A stretch of DNA of 64,000 nucleotides from an uncultured Porphyromonadaceae bacterium (GTDB taxonomy: Bacteria > Bacteroidota > Bacteroidia > Bacteroidales > Muribaculaceae), in contig CAMWNI010000008.1 of assembly GCA_947175545.1 (NCBI GenBank), positions 22,772 to 86,771 of the forward strand, given 5' to 3'. Under the pieces are notes generated by a model that was not told the origin of the DNA, made no database searches, and saw only the letters and a list, made by a program, of their open reading frames with translations. How positions within the stretch are numbered: position 1 is the first letter of the stretch; every line of letters begins with the position of its first letter. Below, piece by piece: positions 9,479 to 19,562 of this stretch. The position numbers and the translations under genes were made by a program.

Positions 9479-10564
9479 TCAGTTGGGCAGGGATTTGGTA
9501 GCGCGGGCGCCCATCTCTCTTAGGCGCTGTGCGCGGGTCGTAAGGTTACCGGTGCCGGAGTCAAGTTTTTTGCGGGCCGAGGATAAGGTGTCTGTTGCCT
9601 TCGATAAGGCGCGTTCAACGTCGTTGAGGTCGGATACGAAGCCTACAAATTTGTCATACATTTTGCCGGCTTCTTCGGCAATGCGCAGCGCGTTTTTGTT
9701 TTGTGCATCGTGGCGCCACATCTGTTCAACCAGGCGGAGAACTGACAGCAAATGGGTTGGCGAGATGATGATAACCCGCTTATTATATGCTTCCTCCCAT
9801 AGGTTTGGCTCGAATTGCATTGCAGCCAGATAGGCGCCCTCGTTAGGCATAAACATCATAACGAACTCAAGTTTGCGGTCATGTCCCGTCAGGTCCTGAT
9901 AGTTTTTGCGGGCAAGTTCGTCAATATGGCGGCGCACGGAGGCTACATGACCCTTGGCGGCAATAGAGCGTTCATCGTCAGTCTCGGCGTCGCAATATTT
10001 CAGATAGTCACTCATTGAGGCTTTTGAGTCGATAATGACGCATCCGTCGCCCGGAAAGTTAACGACGACGTCCGGACGGCGGTCGCCTGTGGCTTGCTGG
10101 GTAATAAATTCGCGACCTTCTGTCAGTCCGGCATTTTCGAGTAGCGTCTGAAGAACGAGTTCGCCCCATTTCCCTTGTTCACGATTGTTGCCGCGAAGGG
10201 CGTTGTAGAGCCGACGTGTTTCCTGGCCGATTGCGGTGTTGAGGTCGCGCAGTTCGTCGATCTTTTCTCGCAGGGCGAAGCGCTCGGCGGCTTCGCGCGA
10301 GTATTTGTCGCTTACGGTGCGGCTGAATGAGTCAAGTTCGCGGCGCAGAGGGTCAAGCAGGGTCTGGACCTGCGAGGTCGTTTCAGAGCGCATGTCGGCG
10401 CGCGATTGAGTCATAATCTGTGTGGCTATGGCGCGAAATCGTTCGTCTGCTGCTCCGGAGGCATCAAGACGCGCCTGAAGCGAGGATTTCTCGGCTGTCA
10501 GGCGGACAATAATTACGACTGCGCCCAGAAGAAGCACAGCCATGATAATCAGTGCGGCAATCAT
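9479..10564 (-). CDS. rmuC: DNA recombination protein RmuC
   Basis: N-terminal TM plus coiled coil, GKWGELVLQTLLENAGLTEGREF, DVVVNFPGDGCVIIDSKASM. Confidence 0.92.
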   Translation of the reverse strand: MIAALIIMAVLLLGAVVIIVRLTAEKSSLQARLDASGAADERFRAIATQIMTQSRADMRSETTSQVQTLLDPLRRELDSFSRTVSDKYSREAAERFALREKIDELRDLNTAIGQETRRLYNALRGNNREQGKWGELVLQTLLENAGLTEGREFITQQATGDRRPDVVVNFPGDGCVIIDSKASMSDYLKYCDAETDDERSIAAKGHVASVRRHIDELARKNYQDLTGHDRKLEFVMMFMPNEGAYLAAMQFEPNLWEEAYNKRVIIISPTHLLSVLRLVEQMWRHDAQNKNALRIAEEAGKMYDKFVGFVSDLNDVERALSKATDTLSSARKKLDSGTGNLTTRAQRLREMGARATKSLPN

Positions 10565-10571
10565 GTTTCTG

Positions 10572-12980
10572 TCAGAATTCGATGTTTAGCCGCACATTGA
10601 ACTGGCGGCGGGTTAGATAATTTGGAACGGCATACTGGATGTTGTTGACGTCGGTGACCCAGTAGTAAGAGCTGACATTCGAGATGTCAAGCAGGTTAAA
10701 ACAGTCCAGACCAAGCCAGATGCTCTTGAAGTAGCGCCAAAATCCGGAGCGTATTTCGCCTTCCTTGGGTTCGGACAGCAGAGCATAGCTCAGTCCTATG
10801 TCTACGCGTTTATAGGCTGGGGTGCGGAAATAGCCTTTGTCGCGGGTCGAGCGCGGCGGAGTAACCGGCAGACCGTCCGAGAAGATTCCGCGAAGCGAGA
10901 ATTTTAGTTTTGGAAACTTTGGAAAATAGTCAGTGAAGTATAGCGCCACGGAGTAGCGTTGGTCAGTCGGTCGGGGAACCTTTACGCCGTTCAGGTTTTC
11001 ACTGGTTTTCATCAGCGAGAATGAAATCCATGAGTCCGAACCCGGAACGAACTGTCCGAAGAGTTTCATGTCAAGCCCCATGGTGTAGCCTAAGCCACCG
11101 TTGACGCCGGAGTAGTTCAATTTGAGGTTGTCAATTTCGTAAGGAATCAGATTGCCAAGCGCTTTATAATAAGCCTCGGCCGAGAGTTTAAACGGACGGT
11201 TCATGGAGCGGAATGAATAGTCCGCGCCGGCAATGAACTGAAGCGACCGTTGCGATTTAATGTCGCGGTTAAGGTGAATCAATGTATTGCCATATTGGTC
11301 CTCAACCGGCTGGCGATATTCTTTGTAGAACGGACTTTGATAGTACAGTCCTGTGGCAAATCGGAAGGCCAACGAAGGGTTTGCTTCAGGGACGAAGCCG
11401 ACAGATGCGCGCGGCGAAAAGAGAAACTCGCGGTTGAAGCTCCAGTATGAACCTCGCACTCCGGCATTGACCGTGAAGAACCCGGCTGACGAATTGATGC
11501 GCCAGGAGTCCTGAAGAAAGAACGCAAAGCGGTTTGTCTGGAGGTCATGGCGTGATGTCAGATTGTAGATGACTTTGACAGCGTCAGGGTTGAAGGGCAG
11601 GGAATAGCCTGCAGAGTCGCGCATCTCCCACTCGCGCGACCGGTCGAGGATGCGTTCAGTGTTAAAGCTTATGCCGTAGCTTAGATTATGGTTGTTAAGT
11701 CCCGTATTGCCGCGCAGAGCAAGGGTAAACACTGAGCCTTGCAGGCGGTTGCGGGCATGCTCCTTGTATTTCCCAACTCCAAGCTCTCCGCCGATGGAGC
11801 CGGCGCCGGCCTGATCGAGCCAGTATTCTCCGGAAATGTCGTATGATACCAGTTCGTTGGTGTAATAGCCGGAGGCGAGAAGCGTGAAATCCATTGTTCG
11901 TGATGGGCGGAAATTCAGCATCGCTGCACCGAAGTATGTTTCAAAACGGTCATGTTCGCGTCCGTCGAAATAGACAGTGAACTGTTTCGCATCCTGCGAG
12001 GTACCGAAATTGGTTTTTCGCGTCGTGGGTGTGAAGGAGTAGTTGTTGATGGCAATATTACCAAGAACCGAAGCCTTCCATTTCTGGTTTATCCGGAAAT
12101 TGAGGTTCGTCTGATAGTCGAAAAAGTTTGGATTATATTCGCCTTTGGTTTCGAGCGATGAGAGGAGCGAGTTGTTGCGCTTGTAGCGGATGCCGTGGAG
12201 CTGACTGAAGCGCTTCGATCCGGAGCCTACTGCAAGCGAGGCCCCCATGAGCGAGGCGGAAACGGAGCCTTCGAATGATTCAGGCTGACGATATGTAATG
12301 GAAAGTGCTGAACTCATTTTGTCGCCATACTCGGCCGGAAATCCACCGGTTGAGAAATCAACCTCTTTGACCATTGCCGGGTTAATCACGCTGAGACCTT
12401 CTTGTTGGCCGGAGGAGACAAGTTGCGGACGGTAAATCTCTACCCCGTTTATGTAAACGGAGTTTTCGTCGTATGATCCGCCGCGCACGGAATATTGCGA
12501 TGACATCTCGTTTGACGAACTGACGCCGGCCATAGTTGTCAAAAGGCTTTCGATTGATCCGCCGCTCGCATCGGCAGCATATTTGTATGCTTGATGGTCA
12601 ATGCGCTGAACGCCGTCAGTCTGCTTTCGATATTCAGTGACCTCAAGTTCTGTCAGGACAGTAGATGGAAGTAATTTGACATTGAGTGTGATGTCGCCTT
12701 CCGGTTTTATCAATCGGCGCTCAATATTGTGATAACCGACGCAATGAAACGTGACGGTTATGGTGTCAGCTTTCGGGGCTGAAATTGAGTAATCTCCATC
12801 AAGGTTCGAGAACGTGCCAATTGCAGTCCCTTTGATTCCGATGGTGACGAATTCAAGCGGCTCGGCTTCGGCGCCGTCGCCATGACTGACCTTGCCATGA
12901 ATTTTTATCTGAGCTTCGGCCGAGAAGCCGCAGAGCAGGGTAAGGAGTATTGTGAGCAAAAAATGCGGGGTAATCTTCAT
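10572..12980 (-). CDS. TonB-dependent receptor with carboxypeptidase-regulatory-like N-terminal domain
   Basis: Signal peptide, VTIGIKGTAIGTFSNLDGDYSISAPKADTITVTFHCVGY, plug domain SIESLLTTMAGVSSSNEMSSQYSVRGGSYDENSVYINGVEIYRP, beta-barrel C-term. Confidence 0.9.
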   Translation of the reverse strand: MKITPHFLLTILLTLLCGFSAEAQIKIHGKVSHGDGAEAEPLEFVTIGIKGTAIGTFSNLDGDYSISAPKADTITVTFHCVGYHNIERRLIKPEGDITLNVKLLPSTVLTELEVTEYRKQTDGVQRIDHQAYKYAADASGGSIESLLTTMAGVSSSNEMSSQYSVRGGSYDENSVYINGVEIYRPQLVSSGQQEGLSVINPAMVKEVDFSTGGFPAEYGDKMSSALSITYRQPESFEGSVSASLMGASLAVGSGSKRFSQLHGIRYKRNNSLLSSLETKGEYNPNFFDYQTNLNFRINQKWKASVLGNIAINNYSFTPTTRKTNFGTSQDAKQFTVYFDGREHDRFETYFGAAMLNFRPSRTMDFTLLASGYYTNELVSYDISGEYWLDQAGAGSIGGELGVGKYKEHARNRLQGSVFTLALRGNTGLNNHNLSYGISFNTERILDRSREWEMRDSAGYSLPFNPDAVKVIYNLTSRHDLQTNRFAFFLQDSWRINSSAGFFTVNAGVRGSYWSFNREFLFSPRASVGFVPEANPSLAFRFATGLYYQSPFYKEYRQPVEDQYGNTLIHLNRDIKSQRSLQFIAGADYSFRSMNRPFKLSAEAYYKALGNLIPYEIDNLKLNYSGVNGGLGYTMGLDMKLFGQFVPGSDSWISFSLMKTSENLNGVKVPRPTDQRYSVALYFTDYFPKFPKLKFSLRGIFSDGLPVTPPRSTRDKGYFRTPAYKRVDIGLSYALLSEPKEGEIRSGFWRYFKSIWLGLDCFNLLDISNVSSYYWVTDVNNIQYAVPNYLTRRQFNVRLNIEF

Positions 12981-13221
12981 ATACAATATTTATACATTTT
13001 ACTTAACGGAAAATAGCGCTTATATCGTATAAACCGACGGAAAATTATAGAATACGCGATTCTCAGTGAGTGTAGTTCGAACCTTCTGATAGCACAAGTT
13101 GTTGAAAATATGTGCAATGGGAGGTTGCACAAGCGTACTGAAGCTGCCTATGATTAGTTTTAAAATAGAAATTGCAGTTTTGAATCTGAGAATGGTTGCG
13201 ATTTGCAAACAGTGTATTGTT

Positions 13222-13727
13222 TTGTAAATAGGGGAGGTTTAAGGACGCAAATTTTAGGAATGTTAAAACAAGAAGTCGAGTTGAAATTGTAAAATTTACA
13301 ATATAAAACAACTGTTTGATATTGTAATCACCGACAGGTTAATTAAAAAGTAAATATCAGGTTCGATAATAAAATTAATTTGTAAATAGCGTTACAGATT
13401 CAAATTTAATAGATTAAAGTATTTTTAACATATTAATGCAATGTACTGTATCTTATATGTTTATACCGTGTTATTAAAGTATAACATTTAATTGAGCCTT
13501 TGATATAATGCTGTTTTTCAGTAAGTCAGGGGTTTTTGAGATGGGTTATGGTACGTATCTATTTGTGTATTAATGTTTAGGATAAAATGTGTAAAGTGTT
13601 ACATTATGTTAAGTGATTGTTATTATGCGAGATATATCGGTTATTAGTTAGAACTTACCCTATTTGGTGTTCAATTGTAAATGCAAATATTTAATAAGAA
13701 TGGTTTACAAAATTGACATATTTACAA
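13222..13727. promoter_or_regulatory. Cluster of TTGTAAA/TTTACAA motifs including the palindrome ATTGTAAA-A-TTTACAAT (13286-13302)
   Basis: Occurrences at 13222, 13287, 13295, 13380, 13675, 13704, 13721 in an AT-rich intergenic region. Confidence 0.45.
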
Positions 13728-13758
13728 AGGTGAATTTTGTGATTTCAAAAAAAATGCT

Positions 13759-13766
13759 TACATTTG
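13759..13766 (+). promoter_or_regulatory. Bacteroidetes -7 box TACATTTG upstream of XRE regulator
   Basis: TACATTTG with TTTTG about 20 nt upstream. Confidence 0.55.
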
Positions 13767-13797
13767 CAAAGTAAATAAACATAAAATGTAAATGTAA

Positions 13798-14313
13798 ATG
13801 GACATTGTAAGCCGCATAAAGGCCTTTATGGCATCTGGAAATATCTCAAGCACGCAATTTGCCGATGCGTGTAATATTCCACGCCCGACTCTATCGCAGA
13901 TTCTTGGAGGAAGAAACAAAAAGATTTCAGATGAGGTTATCTCGAAGATTCATGAAGCCTATCCCCGTCTTAGCGTCATGTGGCTGCTCTTTGGCGAAGG
14001 AGAGATGATAACATCTCAGAATATTCAATTCTCAGCGCCCCAAAATCAGCCTAAATTTAATTACGAGTCTGCGCCCTCAAATCAGAGCGTTTTTGGTGAT
14101 GATTCAGATGTGTCTGATTCGTTATTTTCGGACCGAGAGACGAGTTCAGACGAGACTCTGATATTTGGAGATGATGAGTCTGCCGATGCTTCCAATGAGG
14201 AAAAAAATGATATGCCGCCAGTGGTTCATATACCCGCTGACGGCAGCAAATCCATTGTGAATATTATGGTCTTTTACTCTGATAACTCTTATCAGAGCTT
14301 CGTTCCGCGTTAG
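13798..14313 (+). CDS. XRE-family helix-turn-helix transcriptional regulator
   Basis: MDIVSRIKAFMASGNISSTQFADACNIPRPTLSQILGGRNKKISDEVISKIHEAYP HTH. Confidence 0.85.
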   Translation: MDIVSRIKAFMASGNISSTQFADACNIPRPTLSQILGGRNKKISDEVISKIHEAYPRLSVMWLLFGEGEMITSQNIQFSAPQNQPKFNYESAPSNQSVFGDDSDVSDSLFSDRETSSDETLIFGDDESADASNEEKNDMPPVVHIPADGSKSIVNIMVFYSDNSYQSFVPR

Positions 14314-15437
14314 TAGTAGCTGATTGCCGGGACGTCAGAATCCCATACAAAAGTAGTCAGAAGGGGGTAATGGTCGCTTGACGGAACATTGCCTCTTTCG
14401 ATTTTTATGGGCTTAAATTCTCCTCGCCAAAGGAAGTGGTCAATGCGGAAAAAGAAGTGCGGATCATTGAACGTGACGGTTGGGCCGAGTCCTACGGTTG
14501 CGTAAACATCGCGGAATCCGGCCTCCTCCAGAACTCGGATTACACGACATCCGGCAACGTCGTTGAAGTCACCGCAGATAACCGTATTGCCGCCCAGGAT
14601 ATCGGCATATTCACGCAGGGTGAGGGCCTGATGGCCACGATTGCGGAATGCATGATATAGCTTGGAAAGTAACAGGTCGCGCATTGCTCCGATTTCAGAT
14701 CGTACGGGTTTACTGTCCGTAAATTCCCGGTACTTGTCTTTGTCTTCGTTGTTAAGTCCAAATGACTCAAGATGGACTGCAAATATATTTATGCCTCTAT
14801 GGTTAACCTGGGTTCGGAACGCCTCAATCGAGCCTTTTGATGGGTTGTTTTCAGGCGGCTGAATGTGAAGGATTGGTCGCTTCGAGAACATTACAGTGCC
14901 ACGCGAGCCTCGTTTGAAATAAGGGTAAATTGAGTGGAGGCTGTCAATCTGGACCTGTGGTGCAAACTTCGAGAGTTTGCCTTGGTTTTCATATTCAAAG
15001 AGCGCGACAACGTCCGCTCCGGATGCAAGAATCTCATGGAGCGTGCGGTTGAATGTCGTGTCAACTCCGGCCTCGTCAACGCAGCTAAGAGTGTTATAAC
15101 TCATTATTTTGAACGCATACGGCTCTTGCTGTTGCGTCAGCTCATGTTTGCCGAAGTTCAGCGGACAGAATACGAGAAACGGTTTCAGGGCAATCAGCAG
15201 TCCGGCAAGATTGATCGGCATGAGTGCGCGGCAGAATATCAGATTGAATACCAAAAGGAGTGCGGTCAACAGATACCAAAGCGGAAACGACAGCAGTGCC
15301 AGTCCTGCAAAGGGCATTTCTGCCGGGTCAATGTCACCTCCGAATCCGCTGAAAACCGCAATTGCAGCAATCAGGACGTTCACGCCAATCCATATTGGAA
15401 GAGTTCGGCGGCGTATAAATCTTATTACTCGGTTCAT
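14310..15437 (-). CDS. Endonuclease/exonuclease/phosphatase family protein (membrane-anchored)
   Basis: FKIMSYNTLS, VICGDFNDVAG, DHFLWRG...PSSDHYPLLTTF; N-terminal TM segments. Confidence 0.9.
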   Translation of the reverse strand: MNRVIRFIRRRTLPIWIGVNVLIAAIAVFSGFGGDIDPAEMPFAGLALLSFPLWYLLTALLLVFNLIFCRALMPINLAGLLIALKPFLVFCPLNFGKHELTQQQEPYAFKIMSYNTLSCVDEAGVDTTFNRTLHEILASGADVVALFEYENQGKLSKFAPQVQIDSLHSIYPYFKRGSRGTVMFSKRPILHIQPPENNPSKGSIEAFRTQVNHRGINIFAVHLESFGLNNEDKDKYREFTDSKPVRSEIGAMRDLLLSKLYHAFRNRGHQALTLREYADILGGNTVICGDFNDVAGCRVIRVLEEAGFRDVYATVGLGPTVTFNDPHFFFRIDHFLWRGEFKPIKIERGNVPSSDHYPLLTTFVWDSDVPAISYY

Positions 15438-16138
15438 AGCTTATTGCTTAGTTCAATCAGACGCTGGCGCTCGGATTTTGTGAGCGAGCCATATCCGGAG
15501 CGACGAATTTTGTCAAGTAGAGAGTCGAGAGTCATGGCTTGCTGGTGGCTTTTCACTGATTTGCGGGAAAAGCGCGGAAGCCATCCGTGTCTCATTGCGG
15601 CTCCGCAGCCAAAGCCCGCAAGGATGCCGCCAATGTGGGCCCATCCACCGCCTGGATTATGTTCGAAAAAGGGAAGAAGGCTGAGGCAAATGGTAATGAT
15701 CGCGATTGTCTTCAGTGTGACACGGCCGAGCAAAAGCAGGTTAACGCCAATCTGTGGGCATATCATTGCGCTGCATACCGCCATGCTGACAATGGCGGCG
15801 CTTGCTCCCATCAGGACTCCGCCGTGAGCCAAACCGCAGACGGTTGCAAGAAAAAACATAAGGGCGCCTCCAAGGCCGCCTGAAACGTAGGCGGCAATCA
15901 TTCGTTTCCGTGTGCCGGCAATCAGAAATAGACGGCAGAAACACCAGAGCCATATCATGTTGAAGATAAGTTCGATTATCGAACCCTGAGTGAACATATA
16001 AGTCAACGGGGTCCAAGGCCACGGCCGGGGCAAGGAGAATCCGAGCCAGTCAATCGTGCCGCCGAATGCAGCTGCGATTCTCAGGCCTATAAAAAAGATA
16101 AGGTTTAGTCCTATCAGGATTTTAGTAGAGCGGTCCAC
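15434..16138 (-). CDS. Rhomboid-family intramembrane serine protease-like protein (divergent)
   Basis: Six-TM pattern, GASA (GxSx) and AHIGG motifs; tandem with next rhomboid. Confidence 0.8.
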   Translation of the reverse strand: MDRSTKILIGLNLIFFIGLRIAAAFGGTIDWLGFSLPRPWPWTPLTYMFTQGSIIELIFNMIWLWCFCRLFLIAGTRKRMIAAYVSGGLGGALMFFLATVCGLAHGGVLMGASAAIVSMAVCSAMICPQIGVNLLLLGRVTLKTIAIITICLSLLPFFEHNPGGGWAHIGGILAGFGCGAAMRHGWLPRFSRKSVKSHQQAMTLDSLLDKIRRSGYGSLTKSERQRLIELSNKL

Positions 16139-16877
16139 TGTTGATTTCTCCTTTTTTACGCCAATAAAGAATAAGAATCAGAGCGACAATCATGCCCCCG
16201 AGATGAGCAAAGTGTGCAACTCCGGCTTGCAGCCCCGTTATTCCGAAGAATAATTCAATGACACCATAACCGAGTACCATCCATTTCGCTTTAATCGGAA
16301 TCGGAATGAAAAACAGATAGAGGGGCATGTTTGGAAAAAGCATCGCAAAGCCGAGAAGTACGCCGTATAGAGCGCCGGAGGCGCCGACCGTCGGAGTGTT
16401 CAGCAACATGTTTGCCTGGGCAAGGGTAGGGTCGCTCCAGGTCATTCCGCGATTCAGAAGCCTGTTTCCCTCCGAGGCGATTTCGCTCAGAGTCATGTCG
16501 GCCGGTAGCGAAGAGGAGAGGTTGTTGAGCCAGATGGCATAGACTCCTTCTTGAACAAAAGCAGCGCCAAGTCCGACCGTTAAGTAGAAAAACAAGTATC
16601 TGCGAGAACCGAAAACCTGTTCGAGGACCGAGCCGAACATGACAACGCCAAACATATTGAAGAGCAGATGGGAAATGCCCATGGTCGAGTGCATGAACAT
16701 ATAGGTCAGTGGCTGCCACGCCTTGAAGTTGGGTGACAGTAAATAATGGAGTGCGCATGAGCGGCTGATTGCCGCGTCGAAGCTCGAAGGCAAAATAATC
16801 ATGGCAAGCCACACGATTATGTTGATAATCAACAAATTCTTAGTGACCGGAGGTATTCTGTTCCAAAATGAATTCAT
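16122..16877 (-). CDS. Rhomboid family intramembrane serine protease
   Basis: HLLFNMFG, TVGASGALYGVLLGF, AHLGGM motifs. Confidence 0.92.
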   Translation of the reverse strand: MNSFWNRIPPVTKNLLIINIIVWLAMIILPSSFDAAISRSCALHYLLSPNFKAWQPLTYMFMHSTMGISHLLFNMFGVVMFGSVLEQVFGSRRYLFFYLTVGLGAAFVQEGVYAIWLNNLSSSLPADMTLSEIASEGNRLLNRGMTWSDPTLAQANMLLNTPTVGASGALYGVLLGFAMLFPNMPLYLFFIPIPIKAKWMVLGYGVIELFFGITGLQAGVAHFAHLGGMIVALILILYWRKKGEINSGPLY

Positions 16878-16909
16878 AGTGCAATTTTTTACGAGAAAAA
16901 ACTCTTTTA

Positions 16910-18463
16910 TTACTTGGGAAGGACGCTGCCCCAGGAAGACCGGTCAAGATTGCGATAAGATATTGCTTCGCGGACATGCGCCGGCTGAATTTCGGCCGAT
17001 GAGTCCAGGTCGGCAATTGTGCGTGCAACCCTTAGGATGCGGTCATAGGCTCGGGCGCTCATGTCAAGCCGTGTCATTGCGTCTTTTAAAATCGTGGCAC
17101 ACTCGGGAGTCAGCCGGGAATGCACCGCCAGTTGTCGTGGACCCATCTGTGCGTTGCAGTGGATTGTTGTTTCGGATGCGAAGCGCTGCGTCTGGATTTC
17201 GCGTGCGGCAATGACACGCTTCCGGATTTCTTCGCTCGTTTCTCCGGTCGACGCCTTGCTAAGTTCCTCGAAGGGAACAGGGAGAATCTCAACCTGCATG
17301 TCAATGCGGTCCATCAACGGACCGGAAATTCGGTTCAGATAGCGATTAACATGGCCGGGTAAGCAGGTGCATTGTTTTGTCGGATGGTTATAGTAGCCGC
17401 ACGGACAAGGGTTCATTGATGCTACAAGCATGAAACCGGCGGGGTAGTCAACCGCATATTTCGCTCTGGAAATGTTGATTGTCCGGTCTTCAAGCGGCTG
17501 GCGCATGACCTCAAGGACCTGGCGTGAAAACTCGGGCAGCTCGTCAAGAAACAGCACGCCGTTATGAGCGAGAGAAATCTCGCCAGGCATTGGATGAGAG
17601 CTTCCACCGCCAACAAGCGCTACGGTCGAGATCGTGTGATGTGGCGACCGAAATGGTCTTGATGTCATCAGGCGCGATCCCGACGGGAGTTTGCCGGCAA
17701 CAGAGTGTATCTTTGTGGTTTCAAGGGCTTCTCCCAGCGTAAGCGGTGGCAGAATTGACGGTAAACGCTTTGCCATCATTGATTTGCCCGATCCTGGAGG
17801 GCCAACCAGCAAAATGTTGTGTCCGCCGGCACATGCGACTTCAAAGGCTCGCTTAACCAGTTCCTGGCCTTTGACTTCAACGAAGTCGAACGGAAAATCA
17901 TTGATTGAGCGTGCAAATTCCGCGCGCGTGTCAATTTCTGTCGGCTCGATTTCTTCCATGTTGTTCAAAAAGCCGAAAACCTGCTTCAGGTTGTCAGCGC
18001 CGTAGACTTTCAGCCGATTGACAACGGCGGCTTCGTCCGCGTTGGCTTTTGGAACAATCATTCCTTCAAATCCGAGTTCGCGTGCTTTGATTGCCATTGG
18101 CAGCGCGCCTTTAATCGGTAGCAGCGACCCGTCAAGACTTAGTTCGCCCATAATCAGATAGCGGTCAAGTAAGGGACACTGAATCTGTCCGTCAGCCGCA
18201 AGAATGCCTATGGCTAAAGGTAAATCGTAGGCGGCTCCTTCCTTGCGGACGTCGGCCGGCGACATATTGACGAGTATGCGGCGGTGAGGGGGAACAAGCG
18301 TGCTTTGTTCCATTGCACTCATGACACGCTCGTAGCTCTCCTTGACTGCCGTGTCAGGCAGTCCCACAATTGAGAATTCAAATCCACGGCTGACTGATAC
18401 CTCAATCGTAATCAACAAGGCTTCAATGCCCTGCACTGCTGCTCCATAGGTTTTGACAAGCAT
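16910..18463 (-). CDS. YifB family Mg chelatase-like AAA ATPase (ComM)
   Basis: EVSVSRGFEFSIVGLPDTAVKESYERV, LLVGPPGSGKSMMAKRLPSILPPL, FRSPHHTIS, NPCPCGYY. Confidence 0.95.
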   Translation of the reverse strand: MLVKTYGAAVQGIEALLITIEVSVSRGFEFSIVGLPDTAVKESYERVMSAMEQSTLVPPHRRILVNMSPADVRKEGAAYDLPLAIGILAADGQIQCPLLDRYLIMGELSLDGSLLPIKGALPMAIKARELGFEGMIVPKANADEAAVVNRLKVYGADNLKQVFGFLNNMEEIEPTEIDTRAEFARSINDFPFDFVEVKGQELVKRAFEVACAGGHNILLVGPPGSGKSMMAKRLPSILPPLTLGEALETTKIHSVAGKLPSGSRLMTSRPFRSPHHTISTVALVGGGSSHPMPGEISLAHNGVLFLDELPEFSRQVLEVMRQPLEDRTINISRAKYAVDYPAGFMLVASMNPCPCGYYNHPTKQCTCLPGHVNRYLNRISGPLMDRIDMQVEILPVPFEELSKASTGETSEEIRKRVIAAREIQTQRFASETTIHCNAQMGPRQLAVHSRLTPECATILKDAMTRLDMSARAYDRILRVARTIADLDSSAEIQPAHVREAISYRNLDRSSWGSVLPK

Positions 18464-19209
18464 TAGCTCTGCCAGATTTTCCAGGCCAGGAGGGCCTGAA
18501 GGTGTAACATGTCCAGTCCGTTCTTGACCGTTGCGCCGCGTTCGGCCGCTTGTTTCATGAAAAGCGTCTGCTCTGGATTATAAATCAGGTCGTAGCAGAT
18601 GTGGTCAGTGGTCAGTGCGCCGTAGGGTATTGGCGGACAGTTGTCCGTGGCCGGTGACATTCCAAGCGGTGTTGTATTGACTATGAGGCGATGGCGGCTG
18701 ATGATTTTGTCATCAAGATTGGCATACGTCAGCCGGCCGTCTCCGCCGGTGCGGCTGACGAGCGTGTAGCTGATGCCGAGCGCTTCCAGTGCCGCGCAAA
18801 CGGCTTTCGATGCGCCACCGGTGCCAAGGACAAGCGCGCTGATTGCTTCAAGCGGCAATAATGGCGCCAGAGTGCGCGCAAAAGCAGGCGCATCTGTGTT
18901 GTATCCTTCAAGTCCGGTGACGTTATTGTCCGAGTCATGGACAACGCGAACCGTATTGACCGCTCCGATAGCCTTTGCCTGGGGCGAAAGTGACGTCAGA
19001 TAAGGAATAATCAGCTGCTTGTACGGAATTGTGACGTTTAAGCCACGAAGTTCCGGCACTTCAGCCAGGAGTTCCATTAAATCTCCAATATCCGGGAGTT
19101 CAAAGTTGCGATAAGACGCAGCAATTCCTTCCCGGCGAAACTTTTCTTCAAAAAAGCGGGCCGAGAAGGAATGACCGAGAGGATAACCTATAAGACCGTA
19201 GAGGTCCAT
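18463..19209 (-). CDS. aroE: Shikimate dehydrogenase
   Basis: YGLIGYPLGHSFSARFF, GLNVTIPYKQ, NTTPLGM. Confidence 0.93.
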   Translation of the reverse strand: MDLYGLIGYPLGHSFSARFFEEKFRREGIAASYRNFELPDIGDLMELLAEVPELRGLNVTIPYKQLIIPYLTSLSPQAKAIGAVNTVRVVHDSDNNVTGLEGYNTDAPAFARTLAPLLPLEAISALVLGTGGASKAVCAALEALGISYTLVSRTGGDGRLTYANLDDKIISRHRLIVNTTPLGMSPATDNCPPIPYGALTTDHICYDLIYNPEQTLFMKQAAERGATVKNGLDMLHLQALLAWKIWQS

Positions 19210-19212
19210 CGG

Positions 19213-19545
19213 TTAGTCCATGTTATGGTCACGAGCCGGATTGCGGGAATAAACCTTTCCCTCCTCATACTCCTGAGCGGCGATGAGGGTAGGCTTCGGC
19301 AACTTTTCGTAGTAACGTGAAATCTCGATTTGTTCGCGGTTTTCAGATACTTCCTCGAGCGAGTCGTTGAGCGAGGCGAATTCCTGGAGCTTCTTGTCCA
19401 GATCATGTTTCATCTGCTCTGCAATCTGGTTGGCGCGTTTGGCAATGATGGCGACCGTTTCATAAACGTTACCGGTGTCTTCCGAAAGTTTCACCATGTC
19501 ACGGGTAACGGTGTTGATCGGTGCGTTGGTTTTTTTGTAGTCCAT
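19213..19545 (-). CDS. rpoZ: DNA-directed RNA polymerase omega subunit (Bacteroidetes type)
   Basis: NTVTRDMVKLSEDTGNVYETVAIIAKRANQIAEQMKHDLDKKLQEF. Confidence 0.85.
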   Translation of the reverse strand: MDYKKTNAPINTVTRDMVKLSEDTGNVYETVAIIAKRANQIAEQMKHDLDKKLQEFASLNDSLEEVSENREQIEISRYYEKLPKPTLIAAQEYEEGKVYSRNPARDHNMD

Positions 19546-19562
19546 CTTGTGTATCTTCTAAT

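Noticed and set aside
14934-15827. 297-aa plus-strand ORF over the EEP and rhomboid genes
   Set aside because: Antisense shadow of two convincing minus-strand genes; no domain signal.
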